Numbered from the stretch's first letter, positions 27,413 through 36,094 are shown. The stretch: DNA of 64,000 nucleotides from Rhizobium brockwellii (GCF_000769405.2 NZ_CP053445.1:1-64000), one strand, 5' to 3'. Program-made: numbers and translations. Notes: a model not told the origin generated them from the sequence alone.

Positions 27413-28378
27413 TCAAAACTGAAACGTGGAACCAAAGACCTTCTGCCAGTAGCCGACGGTCAGTTGTTTGTTAGGAGCCGCTAACGCGGCGTCGATTGCA
27501 TCGCCTGCGTCCAGTGCGGCATCCACGATGTCTTCCATGTTGCCGCTGGTGTAGAGTCGCGAAACGTTATTTAGTGCGTTCACGGGATCGATAATCCGCA
27601 TAGGTTCGGAAAATGAACCGATGGTGGAGAGCGGATAGTAGTCAGAAAAGGCGATCCGATCTTTAAGGCCGCTCGTCGCGATATAGGTGAAGAAGTGCTG
27701 CAGCGCTTCGGGATAGTCGGACAAATCGAGACCGTCATCGCAAAGCTTGGCCAGGATCAGCTCGATCATGAACGACTTGAATCGGAAACCATCGCGCTCC
27801 TGCTTTTGGCGGCGAGCCCAGAATTTGACGAGTCTGACGACCTGGGCAAAATGCTTCTCCTGAGCTTTCTTGCGCTTACCTGCGAATTCGAGGTGAAGGG
27901 GAATACTGGTCTTCAGGAATGATCCGTCATCTTGGCTCACAAGGTTTCCGAACCACTGTGCATCCCCATCATAAAGAATAGGCACAACATCGACGTCTAA
28001 CCCGGACCCTCGAAAGGAGACGGTTACGGAGTAGGTCTGGGGGGTCACCTGGTCGGCCGTGAAGTTCGGGAATGCCTTGCGCAACCGCTCCGCAAGATAT
28101 GTGAGCAAGGTGCTGACTGATTGCGGCGCATCAGCGCCGCTGATGTAGCAAGCCACGTCAATGTCATTCAGCGATCGCAGGGCAGTACCCTTTGCCAAGC
28201 TTCCTGAGAGCATCATCTTGCGAAGAGTAAAATCGGGATGTTCGTCGAGATAGGATTCGAGTTTTTCGCGCAGCCGTCGCGCTTGTGCTCGATACTCATG
28301 CGCTTTGTCCCGAGGAAGGTTCACGCGATCCTCCGCGAAACTCAAGATCTCCCGATGCCCCACATGCTCACGGCTCAT
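27413..28378 (-). CDS. cdnC: CBASS cGAS/DncV-like nucleotidyltransferase (CD-NTase, CdnC type)
   Basis: 321 residues. Nucleotidyltransferase signature: 'GSLAKGTALRSLNDIDV' with G59-S60 and catalytic D72/D74, and the third carboxylate in 'GLDVDVVPIL' (D128/D130). With HORMA, TRIP13 and NucC partners this is expected to make cyclic tri-adenylate, the NucC ligand. It is the first gene of the operon; a GGAGAG ribosome-binding site precedes the ATG. Divergent from a WYL regulator with a 116-base control region containing two palindromes. The clade (CdnC) is inferred from the partners. Confidence 0.92.
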   Translation of the reverse strand: MSREHVGHREILSFAEDRVNLPRDKAHEYRAQARRLREKLESYLDEHPDFTLRKMMLSGSLAKGTALRSLNDIDVACYISGADAPQSVSTLLTYLAERLRKAFPNFTADQVTPQTYSVTVSFRGSGLDVDVVPILYDGDAQWFGNLVSQDDGSFLKTSIPLHLEFAGKRKKAQEKHFAQVVRLVKFWARRQKQERDGFRFKSFMIELILAKLCDDGLDLSDYPEALQHFFTYIATSGLKDRIAFSDYYPLSTIGSFSEPMRIIDPVNALNNVSRLYTSGNMEDIVDAALDAGDAIDAALAAPNKQLTVGYWQKVFGSTFQF

Positions 28379-28388
28379 GAATTCTCTC

Positions 28389-28408
28389 CAACAACCACGT
28401 GTTTGTTG
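28389..28408. promoter_or_regulatory. 20-bp palindrome directly upstream of cdnC (candidate operator)
   Basis: CAACAAC-CACGTG-TTTGTTG region: 18 of 20 positions are symmetric. It lies 11-30 bases before the CD-NTase start codon, so a protein bound here would block transcription or translation initiation. Candidate site for the divergent WYL regulator. Confidence 0.5.
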
Positions 28409-28458
28409 ACTTCGCAGCCAAGATGCGAGACTCCTAGGAAACCCGCTAAAAACTATAT

Positions 28459-28477
28459 GGGTATAAAAATGATACCC
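28459..28477. promoter_or_regulatory. Inverted repeat GGGTAT-N7-ATACCC upstream of the WYL regulator (candidate operator)
   Basis: Perfect six-base arms around a seven-base A-rich spacer, 18 bases before the regulator start. CapW/BrxR-type WYL repressors bind inverted repeats in such divergent regions; this is the best match to that layout, possibly for autoregulation. Confidence 0.55.
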
Positions 28478-28494
28478 GTCAAGGAATTATATGC

Positions 28495-29388
28495 ATGACT
28501 GATGAAAAACGTCCGTGGATGCAAAATCGCCGTTTCGAGTTCATCGAATGGAAGCTTTTTTGGGAAGGTGCACTCAACAGAAGTGACCTTGAAGAGACGT
28601 TTGAAATTTCCACCCCACAAACATCTATCGACCTTAGGCGCTACAGAGAACTCGCCGGTGACAACATCGAATACGATGCAACTGATAAAACCTTCAAACC
28701 CACGAAAGGGATGAAACCGTCATTCCTGAAGGTCTCGGCTGATCGGCTGTTGCTCCAATTGCGTGCTTTGCTGACGGGTGCGCTTCCCCGTAAAGAGATA
28801 TGGTTCCGTGAGATGCCGCCGATGGATATGGCGCCTGATATTGTGAGGAATGTGGATCCAGAATGCCTTCGACTGGTTCTTGAGGCGATCCGGCTAAAGC
28901 GTTCGGTCGAGGTGCGCTATCAATCCCTGACAAACTCGCGTGTTCGTGAAATTGCCCCCCACGCTCTGGCGTTCGATGGCTATCGATGGCACGTTCGAGC
29001 GTGGGCGTGTGATCGTGATGATTTTCGCGATTTTGTTTTAACGCGTATCGATGACATCAAACCCGGCTCTTTGGCAAACTATGATCCGGAAGACGATGTG
29101 GAGTGGACAACTGTCGTAACCCTTGATCTTCGGCCACATCCTGGTCTTACTGAGGAGCAGGCTCTCGCTATTCAGCGAGACTACTCCATGAGTGACGGCA
29201 TGCGAAAAATCGACGTGCGATTGTCGATGGCATACTATTTTATCATGCGGATGAACCTAGACCTGGAGGACCTCCCTCCTGCACGCGCTCAACTTTCCCT
29301 GCACAATATCAGCGATATTCGGAAGAGTATTTCTGAAGCAAAGTCAGAGTCAAAACGTAGGATAATTGCGCGCCAAAACAAGGATTAA
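28495..29388 (+). CDS. capW: WYL-domain transcriptional regulator CapW
   Basis: 297 residues. N-terminal winged-helix region ('FEISTPQTSIDLRRYRELAG'), central WYL domain ('SVEVRYQSLTNSRVREIAPHALAFDGYRWHVRAW') and a C-terminal WCX extension. This is the CapW/BrxR architecture; such dimeric repressors control CBASS and BREX operons and release DNA on infection or damage. It is divergent from cdnC, with palindromes in the 116-base gap, exactly the CapW arrangement. AAGGA lies about ten bases before the ATG. DNA target is inferred. Confidence 0.88.
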   Translation: MTDEKRPWMQNRRFEFIEWKLFWEGALNRSDLEETFEISTPQTSIDLRRYRELAGDNIEYDATDKTFKPTKGMKPSFLKVSADRLLLQLRALLTGALPRKEIWFREMPPMDMAPDIVRNVDPECLRLVLEAIRLKRSVEVRYQSLTNSRVREIAPHALAFDGYRWHVRAWACDRDDFRDFVLTRIDDIKPGSLANYDPEDDVEWTTVVTLDLRPHPGLTEEQALAIQRDYSMSDGMRKIDVRLSMAYYFIMRMNLDLEDLPPARAQLSLHNISDIRKSISEAKSESKRRIIARQNKD

Positions 29389-29499
29389 ACGAGAAGCTTC
29401 AAGTTTTTCTCGCGGCATGAAAACCGTGATGAAGGAGCGAGGTGTCGATGGTAGTTAGGTGATCTGCTCCTGAAGACCGCTTAGCATTTCAATTGCCTT

Positions 29500-30387
29500 T
29501 TAAAGATCGGGCGGCCCGGAGCTATCGCCACCCAGAGCGTATGCCCTGCATTTTTCGTAAATCTGCCGGGCAAGCTCTTTGTCCGTAGCCCATGACCGCT
29601 TGAATGCCCGCAAGCAATTGGAATGCGGTAAGACGGGCGAATCCATGCGCGCTATTACCAGTTGATCTTGATCCGTCGCTTCTCCTTCAGCATCTGCCAT
29701 GAGGGCGCTACCGCACATTGCGATCATCCGGGCCCTTTCCCGATGTAATTGCTCGCGCCCATTCAAATCGAAAAAGTCTATAATCGTCTGCCCACGTCGC
29801 TTCTTAAATTCATCTGATGCAGTTGGAACCGCCGTTGTGGCAACAAACGTCATCAACGTCTCAGGATCATCGTCAATGTCGCCAAATGGGTAGCAGAGAT
29901 AAGGTTGCTCACTAGAAAGATCATCGACAGTCGCTAAAACGTTCCCCCGGTCGCCTGCTATGGGGAAATAATTGAGTTTGAGCGACGTATTGCAAACCTT
30001 GCACGACGCCGCATAGTTTTCCAATTCATATGCAAGCCAATAGTACCCAGTGGCATATGGGTCGCCGGTTCCAAATTCGTACTTCAGCTTTGAGTGACGT
30101 ACTGCATCTGGCCAAGTCACCACCGATGACTTCGGGCGAAAGTGCTCAACGTCGAACTCAATCGTGCCGTAGTCTGGGTTCTCGAATTGACGCTCGCAGA
30201 AAACACACTTATTCTTTTGCAGCCTCATAAAAGTGGGCTTGATCTTGCTCCAAATGGATGTCTTCTCGGCGAAAGCACCGAGCTTAACGATGCTTTTCGT
30301 GCGCTTTTCGGCCTTGTTAAACCATCTCGAATCCACGGCGCGAATGTCGGCTTCGACAACAGTTCTATCGAAGTCGTACCTGATCAT
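29500..30387 (-). CDS. ptuB: Septu HNH endonuclease PtuB
   Basis: 295 residues. HNH-type zinc-bound nuclease: 'CVFCE' (C61, C64), 'EFDVEHFRPK' (catalytic H82), 'ASCKVCNTSLKLNYFP' (C129, C132, then Asn). The pattern 'VEHFRPK...YYWLAYELENY...CKVCN' is the one found in PtuB and retron-linked HNH effectors. Its start overlaps the PtuA stop by four bases, the standard Septu order. In Septu, PtuA regulates PtuB, which degrades phage or host DNA when PtuA's nucleotide state changes. Length is in the upper range for PtuB. Confidence 0.85.
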   Translation of the reverse strand: MIRYDFDRTVVEADIRAVDSRWFNKAEKRTKSIVKLGAFAEKTSIWSKIKPTFMRLQKNKCVFCERQFENPDYGTIEFDVEHFRPKSSVVTWPDAVRHSKLKYEFGTGDPYATGYYWLAYELENYAASCKVCNTSLKLNYFPIAGDRGNVLATVDDLSSEQPYLCYPFGDIDDDPETLMTFVATTAVPTASDEFKKRRGQTIIDFFDLNGREQLHRERARMIAMCGSALMADAEGEATDQDQLVIARMDSPVLPHSNCLRAFKRSWATDKELARQIYEKCRAYALGGDSSGPPDL

Positions 30388-31655
30388 TTGGCGACATTCC
30401 GTTTAGTCGGTGTCGCTGGTGCCGAATCCGAGGGCACCGTCAGTTGGTCTAGGTATGTAAGCGCCGCTGATGCGTCACCCTTCGCTGCTTTCTCGAACAA
30501 CGTCTCCGCCTGACGATTGAAGGACTCTGGTCGTGTCGACTGGAGACCGAAATACGAGGAGAGCAGAAGCTGTTCAGCGCCAAGCCCATACACCCGCTCC
30601 AAGAGCTGCTTGATGGTGGCTGTGCCGTCCTCTGCGACGTCGGTGACAAATACGTTTTCGCGACGAACCGTACTGGCCACGAGCGGGCTATGTGACGTGA
30701 ATACAAACTGGATCTTTGGAAAAGCCCCCGCAAGCGCGGGGACAACGCTTCGTTGCCATTCCGGATGCAGATGAAGATCGATTTCATCCACGAGAACAAT
30801 GCCGGGCAACTCGGCGATGCTCCGGCCGTCGGTCGCGACATCAGCCATGTGACCAATGAGGTCACAGACCCACCCAACGAATGCTTTGTATCCGTCGGAT
30901 AGAGCAGAGAAGGGGGTTGGAACACCCTCAAACTCAAACATATATTGATCCTGGTCGTCATCCCGCGCCCCGGAAAACCTTATGTTGGAAGGCAGCACCT
31001 TGTTGATTTGAGAAACAACGAGCTCGTGCTGCTTGGGGTCCTTCGATAGTAACCGAGGCAGCCACGCCTGCATGGGGCGCAACGCGACATGATCTTCAAA
31101 CAAACCCGCGATCCGCTGATATCTAAGCGCACGGGATCGTTGCGCACTGCTTGGTGAAAATTCTCCGCTTTCCACCCGGCGCGTCGCACCGTAACCGACG
31201 ACAAAATAAGCCGGCGAGTAATCGTCAAAGAGAACCTCGGCAATTGGAGAGTCCGGCGTGCTATCGAGATGCAGCCGATCCAAATTGCCACGTCCTCTTG
31301 TTTGGATCCGCGCGATGAGCTCTAGCTTTTTCCGTCGCGACACATTGGGTAGGATTTCATTCTTCTCCGGCATTCCTTCCACCTTGAGGAAGGCCTTTTC
31401 AACCTGATCGTTGCCGGGCATTACGCGGCGCACGAGACGATAGGGCACAAAACCAGAGTCAAGAAGGGCTGGCGCCAGAACGGCGATGGCGAGTGCACGA
31501 AGTACCGACGACTTGCCACCCCCATTATCACCAAGGACGAGATTGACGTTTCCGAGTTCAGAAACCCCTTCGCCCGACCGACCGGGATACTGTAGGCGCA
31601 GCTCTGCCTTTCGAAAGCATTTGAAATCGTAAATGTGGAGGGACTTCGCGTACAA
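30384..31655 (-). CDS. ptuA: Septu ATPase PtuA
   Basis: 423 residues. ABC/SMC-type ATPase: 'GDNGGGKSS' Walker A (42-50) right after 'LGNVNLVL', a late Walker B 'GIVLVDEIDLHLHPEWQ' and 'FVFTSHSPLV' H-loop. This is the AAA_15/AAA_21 OLD-like ATPase seen in PtuA, without a TOPRIM domain. Overlaps ptuB by four bases. The pair is transcribed on the minus strand, downstream of and facing the CapW gene. Assignment rests on the ATPase-HNH pairing; a retron is unlikely because no reverse transcriptase is present. Confidence 0.87.
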   Translation of the reverse strand: MYAKSLHIYDFKCFRKAELRLQYPGRSGEGVSELGNVNLVLGDNGGGKSSVLRALAIAVLAPALLDSGFVPYRLVRRVMPGNDQVEKAFLKVEGMPEKNEILPNVSRRKKLELIARIQTRGRGNLDRLHLDSTPDSPIAEVLFDDYSPAYFVVGYGATRRVESGEFSPSSAQRSRALRYQRIAGLFEDHVALRPMQAWLPRLLSKDPKQHELVVSQINKVLPSNIRFSGARDDDQDQYMFEFEGVPTPFSALSDGYKAFVGWVCDLIGHMADVATDGRSIAELPGIVLVDEIDLHLHPEWQRSVVPALAGAFPKIQFVFTSHSPLVASTVRRENVFVTDVAEDGTATIKQLLERVYGLGAEQLLLSSYFGLQSTRPESFNRQAETLFEKAAKGDASAALTYLDQLTVPSDSAPATPTKRNVAK

Positions 31656-31772
31656 CTCATCACCCTCATTTGGTGCAGCCGAAAAAATGCAAACACACCG
31701 TTAAATTGAAGCCGGATACTACCCAGTTTTGCTGCTTTCGGCTAGCCTGTTGGAAAAGCTAGGGGGCTGAGT

Positions 31773-32879
31773 ATGGGAAAGAATATAGTCGTGCTATTCG
31801 ACGGCACTGGCAATGAAATCGCCAGTGATGAAACCAATATTCTTCGTCTAGCTCGTGCCGTCTTAAACGACGGCGAGAAGCAGATCTTTTTTTACGATCC
31901 AGGCGTTGGAACGCAAGGGGCGCCATCTACCGATTTGATGAGTCGTCAGGAACTGATCAAGTTGCTCGGTCTGGGCATCGGGATCGGAGTCTATGATAAA
32001 ATTGGTGCAGCCTATAAATTTCTGATGGAAAGATATGAGCGGGGCGACCGACTCTATTTCTTTGGCTTTAGCCGTGGTGCTTACATCGCTCGAGCGCTTG
32101 CCGGCATGGTGGCAAAGCTTGGAATTATGGAGAAGGGTCGAGACAACTTGATTCCCTATGCCGTCAAGCTCTATGCCGATCCACGCAACTTAGAGCTCGC
32201 TAGGAATTTTAGTGACACGTTTTGCAAACGGGAAGCCGACATAGAATTCCTTGGCCTTTTCGATACCGTAAAGTCGGTCTTCCGTTTTGAGCCAAGAGTG
32301 CCACAATTCACCTCTGTCGTGCTGCCTCGAACTTTCAGCAATCCTGCGGTTCGCACGCTCCGCCACGCCTTGGCGATTGATGAAAAGCGGCGCTTTTTCA
32401 GAACCAACATGTGGAAGACAGAGCAGAGCGACAGTCTTTCCACTGACGTTAAGCAGGTTTGGTTTGCCGGCGTACATAGTGATATTGGTGGTGGCTACCC
32501 AAAAGCAGAGTCAGGGCTCTCTTCGTTTTCGCTCGAGTGGATGTTGAAAGAAGCCTCCATAGCGGGGCTGCTTCTAGATCCTAGCCAAACAGCAGTAGCA
32601 GCAATTTCCGCCAGTGGCAGCGCCGGTCTTTTTAGTCAGCCGCTTATGAAAATTCACGAGTCGCTTGGTGGATGGTGGAGGCTCGCAGAATGGTTTCCCA
32701 AAATCGCAACGCGCGGTCCGTTGGGAAAAACGCGAACTCGCGCGTACTTGCCTCGAGGTGAGAGGCGGTTCATCGCGGAGGGTTCGACGATCCATCAAAG
32801 TGTCGTCGATCGACGCGACGCGGGCGTGGGCTACAATCCGTTAAACCTCCCAAAGGCGATGTCTATCGAACCGTACTAA
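31773..32879 (+). CDS. DUF2235 alpha/beta hydrolase (Tle1/phospholipase-like)
   Basis: 368 residues. N-terminal 'NIVVLFDGTGNE', nucleophile elbow 'GFSRG' (S100) followed by 'AYIARALAGMV', and 'GVHSDIGGGYP' with the later Asp/His candidates; all are DUF2235 hallmarks. Relatives include type VI lipase effectors (Tle1) and stand-alone cytoplasmic hydrolases. No signal peptide, VgrG/PAAR neighbour or immunity gene is seen, so a secreted effector is less likely than an intracellular role in the defence island. A GGGGG ribosome-binding site precedes the ATG. Divergent from ptuA with a 117-base gap. Confidence 0.88.
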   Translation: MGKNIVVLFDGTGNEIASDETNILRLARAVLNDGEKQIFFYDPGVGTQGAPSTDLMSRQELIKLLGLGIGIGVYDKIGAAYKFLMERYERGDRLYFFGFSRGAYIARALAGMVAKLGIMEKGRDNLIPYAVKLYADPRNLELARNFSDTFCKREADIEFLGLFDTVKSVFRFEPRVPQFTSVVLPRTFSNPAVRTLRHALAIDEKRRFFRTNMWKTEQSDSLSTDVKQVWFAGVHSDIGGGYPKAESGLSSFSLEWMLKEASIAGLLLDPSQTAVAAISASGSAGLFSQPLMKIHESLGGWWRLAEWFPKIATRGPLGKTRTRAYLPRGERRFIAEGSTIHQSVVDRRDAGVGYNPLNLPKAMSIEPY

Positions 32880-32950
32880 AGTCCCGAAAGAGATGAACGG
32901 TCGGCTTCAAAACTGTATCTATTGCTTGCGGCCGATCTTGACCGGTTAAG

Positions 32951-33775
32951 ATGATAGTCGGATTTTCAACCATGTCGCACAAAATGAGCATCACGCCTTC
33001 GATCCGACCCATACTCGAGCACAAGATCGCGCACTGGCTACAGCGGCGCGCTGCCGCCGACCTGAAAGGTCGGGCGCTTGCGTGTGCCGTTAACGCGAGA
33101 AATTTTCTGGCCCGCGCTGAGATGATCGCAAAGGATTCGACGATAGTCTCTTATTTTTGCGCTACGCATGCGACCGAAGAGGCTGTTGCCGCCTTCGTCT
33201 CGGCCTGCAAATCGGCCGGATATCCTGAGGCGAAAGCGATAAATCTGCGCGATCACAAGGAAAAAGCGACTGTCTCCGCCTTCGCCCAATTTATTTCGGG
33301 CCACTTGCATGATGCCGGGCTTAGCGTTGAGCATGAGCCTGAAGAGGACGTTCTCGTCGCCCGGGTCCGCAGCGGCGACGCGGTCCAATATTATCCCTTC
33401 GGCCTACATCTCTTCACCTTCAACGAAGACCGTCAAAGCGAAACCCATATTGATGCGTTCGAGGGCTTTTCGGCGCTCTTCGGCTCGCCGGAAGACATGC
33501 GGCGCCATATCGCCACCCGATCGACGTTTCGCGACAAGGCGCTCTATGCGTCGAGGGGCGGAGCGCCCGCAATGTCCGAAGATATTCTTGTGCTCCAGCT
33601 TCAGGATCACGCCTTCCTGACGCTCGGCCTGATCTGGGCTGCCATCGACGTTGTCAATCACAGACAGCGCGAGCCATTCGTCATCCAGGTCCTCGGCGCC
33701 ATCAACGAAGTGAATGCCGGCTTCAAATCCAAACCACCCGGGCCGTGCACGGACGCGGAGGAACAATCGCATTGA
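32951..33775 (+). CDS. Hypothetical protein coupled to an Mrr-like nuclease
   Basis: 274 residues (an internal ATG at 32972 is an alternative start; neither has a strong ribosome-binding site). Helical N-terminal half with 'ARNFLARAEMIAK' and 'HATEEAVAAFVSACKSAGY', then 'INLRDHKEKATV'. The charge pattern is reminiscent of HEPN/AbiV-like helical proteins, but I cannot confirm it. Its stop overlaps the TTG start of the following nuclease gene by four bases, so the two are translationally coupled and probably form a complex or toxin/immunity-like pair. Function unknown. Confidence 0.7.
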   Translation: MIVGFSTMSHKMSITPSIRPILEHKIAHWLQRRAAADLKGRALACAVNARNFLARAEMIAKDSTIVSYFCATHATEEAVAAFVSACKSAGYPEAKAINLRDHKEKATVSAFAQFISGHLHDAGLSVEHEPEEDVLVARVRSGDAVQYYPFGLHLFTFNEDRQSETHIDAFEGFSALFGSPEDMRRHIATRSTFRDKALYASRGGAPAMSEDILVLQLQDHAFLTLGLIWAAIDVVNHRQREPFVIQVLGAINEVNAGFKSKPPGPCTDAEEQSH

Positions 33776-34692
33776 CTATCCACCAGTTCTACCAGCCGCC
33801 GCTCCACTGGCAGCAATTCGAGGAGTTTGCTGTACAGCTTCTTGCCGAGGTCTATGACGTGCCGACGGCGCAGCCATATGGCCGCCCAGGCCAGGCACAG
33901 CATGGCGTCGATGTCTACGGCCGCTCCAGGAAGCACGGGCTGATTGCCATGCAATGCAAGAGACTGTCGGGTCTGGATACGAGCAATCAGCCTCTTCCCG
34001 GTGGCCCGATATCGCGGAAATTCTTCTTCGATGAAGCCAAGGCCATCGAGGCTTTTCCGCATGCGATATCCATCTGGATCCTAGTCACGACGGTCAGACG
34101 AGACACGCGCGTCCAGGGCTATGCCGAGGAGGTGAACGAGCGATGGGGCAAGAAGGGGATCGACCGGACGGCGACGGTATGGTCATGGGACGATTGCGTC
34201 AGCCACCTAAATTCCTATCCGGAATTGCGAAAACGCTACTATCGCGACGTCATCCAGGTGAACAGCGTTGGCGATCTCGACCAGATGGTCTTGGAAACGA
34301 TCTCGATGGCGTTCAACAGGACAGCCTTTGAACTGCCATTGCATATCGAGACACCGAACGAATTCCTACAGGCTCTTCAGGACACCCAGAGAGCCCTGCG
34401 AACCGGCGCGCTTCTCGACCGAAAGAGCGGGCACGTCATCCGTAAGGCGATCGGCGGATGGCGGCAGATCCATGACCCTGAATGGCGATCCGCGCTAGGA
34501 AAAATCGACAGGAACCTGCGGACTCTAAGGACGCGCCTCGAACACGGATTGAAGGACGGTACGATCCGGCGAACGAACAATTATCTCGATTTCACGAACT
34601 TGCGGCAACTCCAGGATCTGGAGGAGCTTCGCGAACGTTGTGTCCGCGACCTGACGGATGTTCTGATCAACGCGGGGCTGCCGGCGATCTGA
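33772..34692 (+). CDS. Mrr-like PD-(D/E)XK nuclease, TTG start
   Basis: 306 residues. N-terminal restriction fold: 'WQQFEEFAVQLLAEVY' helix, 'GQAQHGVDVYG' (D47) and 'GLIAMQCKR' (Q61, K63), a D...QxK variant of the catalytic triad used by Mrr-type enzymes, then 'ISIWILVTTV'. The C-terminal half is helical and unrecognised. Start chosen at TTG 33772: GGAGG lies about ten bases upstream and the codon overlaps the previous stop (TTGA). A GTG at 33745 would overlap by 31 bases. Second gene of a coupled pair. Confidence 0.8.
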   Translation: MTIHQFYQPPLHWQQFEEFAVQLLAEVYDVPTAQPYGRPGQAQHGVDVYGRSRKHGLIAMQCKRLSGLDTSNQPLPGGPISRKFFFDEAKAIEAFPHAISIWILVTTVRRDTRVQGYAEEVNERWGKKGIDRTATVWSWDDCVSHLNSYPELRKRYYRDVIQVNSVGDLDQMVLETISMAFNRTAFELPLHIETPNEFLQALQDTQRALRTGALLDRKSGHVIRKAIGGWRQIHDPEWRSALGKIDRNLRTLRTRLEHGLKDGTIRRTNNYLDFTNLRQLQDLEELRERCVRDLTDVLINAGLPAI

Positions 34693-34744
34693 TGGCCCAT
34701 TTCGCTGTCTCGCCGCTTCCTCGTTCCGGCCGCGCCGAGCCGGG

Positions 34745-36094
34745 CTACCCCGGATTGATGCCATGGAACCTGAAGAGGCGTTCGAAAAACACCATCAGGC
34801 GCTCCGTGTAATTGCTGCCCACCAGCTCGTTGGAGCCGAACCGGAAGACCTCGTATCCGGTCAGCCTGAGATCTCTATCGGCGGCGACCATATCCGCATA
34901 GATGGCTAGCGAAGGCTCCCCGTTCTTGCTGAAATGCTGGCTGCCGTCGACTTCAATGACTATCCGTTGCCGTTGTGGAAGGAGTAGCAGGAAATCCATG
35001 CGCTGACGTGGCAGTAACAATCTGTTCGATGGCAACCTGTCCCGCAACTGCTTCATCGTCGCCGGATCGTAGTGAAGATAAACCTGTGGGATGAGCGCTG
35101 GTAATGCCGATCCCATCCGATCTCGGAAACCTTTGAAATAGGCCGAAAAGAGATTGCGTTCCCCCTCCGAGGCCAATGATTGTTGGAGGCGGGCGCCCAG
35201 GCTCTTGGCCGGCTCCTCGCTCTCGCATTCGGGATGGCGGCGCCACCAATCCACAAGCTCGGACCAGAGCACTCCCCCGGCGCCCAGCGGCCGATCGTAG
35301 ATTAGGCAGCTCTCCTTTCCCTTCAGGATCACAATGTCATTGTTGATTGCGTCAGCAAAGCCGAGCTCCGGCTTTGGGCCGCATGAGGCAAAGATTAGAT
35401 TCTTCGCCTGTCCCTCGACCCCGCGCCGTATCGGTTGAAGTTTGTAGATCGGATAGCCCGATTCTTCGCCGCTGGCGACAAGATGGTAATGGTCGCGAGC
35501 GAGGATACTGTTGAGCCGCTCGACCATTGCGGTCTGGTCGTCGCCCCGCCGTGCGAGGGGATGAACGGCCTCTTCGATCAGTGCCGAGAAACGTGCGCGG
35601 GAGCACTGAAGCGCGCCGATTTGCTCGAACAGGAACTCGACGGTCCAGTCGGTATCGTGATGGACCATATGACGTATGATCTGGCCGCGCAGGCTGGCGG
35701 CGGACCGGCCGATGAAGTCATCGAGGGGCGAGCTGATGACGAAGTGACGCTCGATCATGTCGATCAGGGGTCGATCGCCGGCGAGATCGTAACCGAAAGC
35801 CTTGGCTATATCGCGACGTGTGATTTCGGTGATGGCAGGCGCGCCCTGTTCGAGCATTGCCTGTGCCGCCTCCTGCAGGGGGATGTCGTCCAGTTCCGAG
35901 GCCCAGACAACTGCGAATTCGGCCATCGCCTTTTTAGATAAATTGCCAAGGGCAGCATTGATGCGATCCCGCTTCGACCATCCCTCGCCCGTTGGAATGG
36001 TAAAGGTGGTCTCCCTTGGAAGACCATTGGAAAGCTGCTCATGCGTCATGCCATGCAGCTTGTTAAACAGCAGACTGTAAAGGCTCTCTGCCAT
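34745..36094 (-). CDS. Putative abortive-infection protein with C-terminal Vsr/DUF559-like nuclease
   Basis: 449 residues. C-terminus: 'RMDFLLLLPQRQRIVIEVDGSQHF' with D367, E381 and D383, then 'AADRDLRLTGYEVFRFG', matching the Vsr/DUF559 nuclease core. N-terminus 'WSKRDRINAALGNLSKKAMAEF' resembles the short helical N-terminal domains of AbiJ-like proteins, but this is a loose impression. Convergent with the Mrr-like gene (52-base gap). A stand-alone nuclease in the defence island; trigger unknown. Confidence 0.75.
   Translation of the reverse strand: MAESLYSLLFNKLHGMTHEQLSNGLPRETTFTIPTGEGWSKRDRINAALGNLSKKAMAEFAVVWASELDDIPLQEAAQAMLEQGAPAITEITRRDIAKAFGYDLAGDRPLIDMIERHFVISSPLDDFIGRSAASLRGQIIRHMVHHDTDWTVEFLFEQIGALQCSRARFSALIEEAVHPLARRGDDQTAMVERLNSILARDHYHLVASGEESGYPIYKLQPIRRGVEGQAKNLIFASCGPKPELGFADAINNDIVILKGKESCLIYDRPLGAGGVLWSELVDWWRRHPECESEEPAKSLGARLQQSLASEGERNLFSAYFKGFRDRMGSALPALIPQVYLHYDPATMKQLRDRLPSNRLLLPRQRMDFLLLLPQRQRIVIEVDGSQHFSKNGEPSLAIYADMVAADRDLRLTGYEVFRFGSNELVGSNYTERLMVFFERLFRFHGINPG

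Noticed and set aside
29500..31655. Retron with ATPase-HNH effector
   Set aside because: The ATPase-HNH pair occurs in some retrons, but no reverse transcriptase lies nearby, so Septu is preferred.
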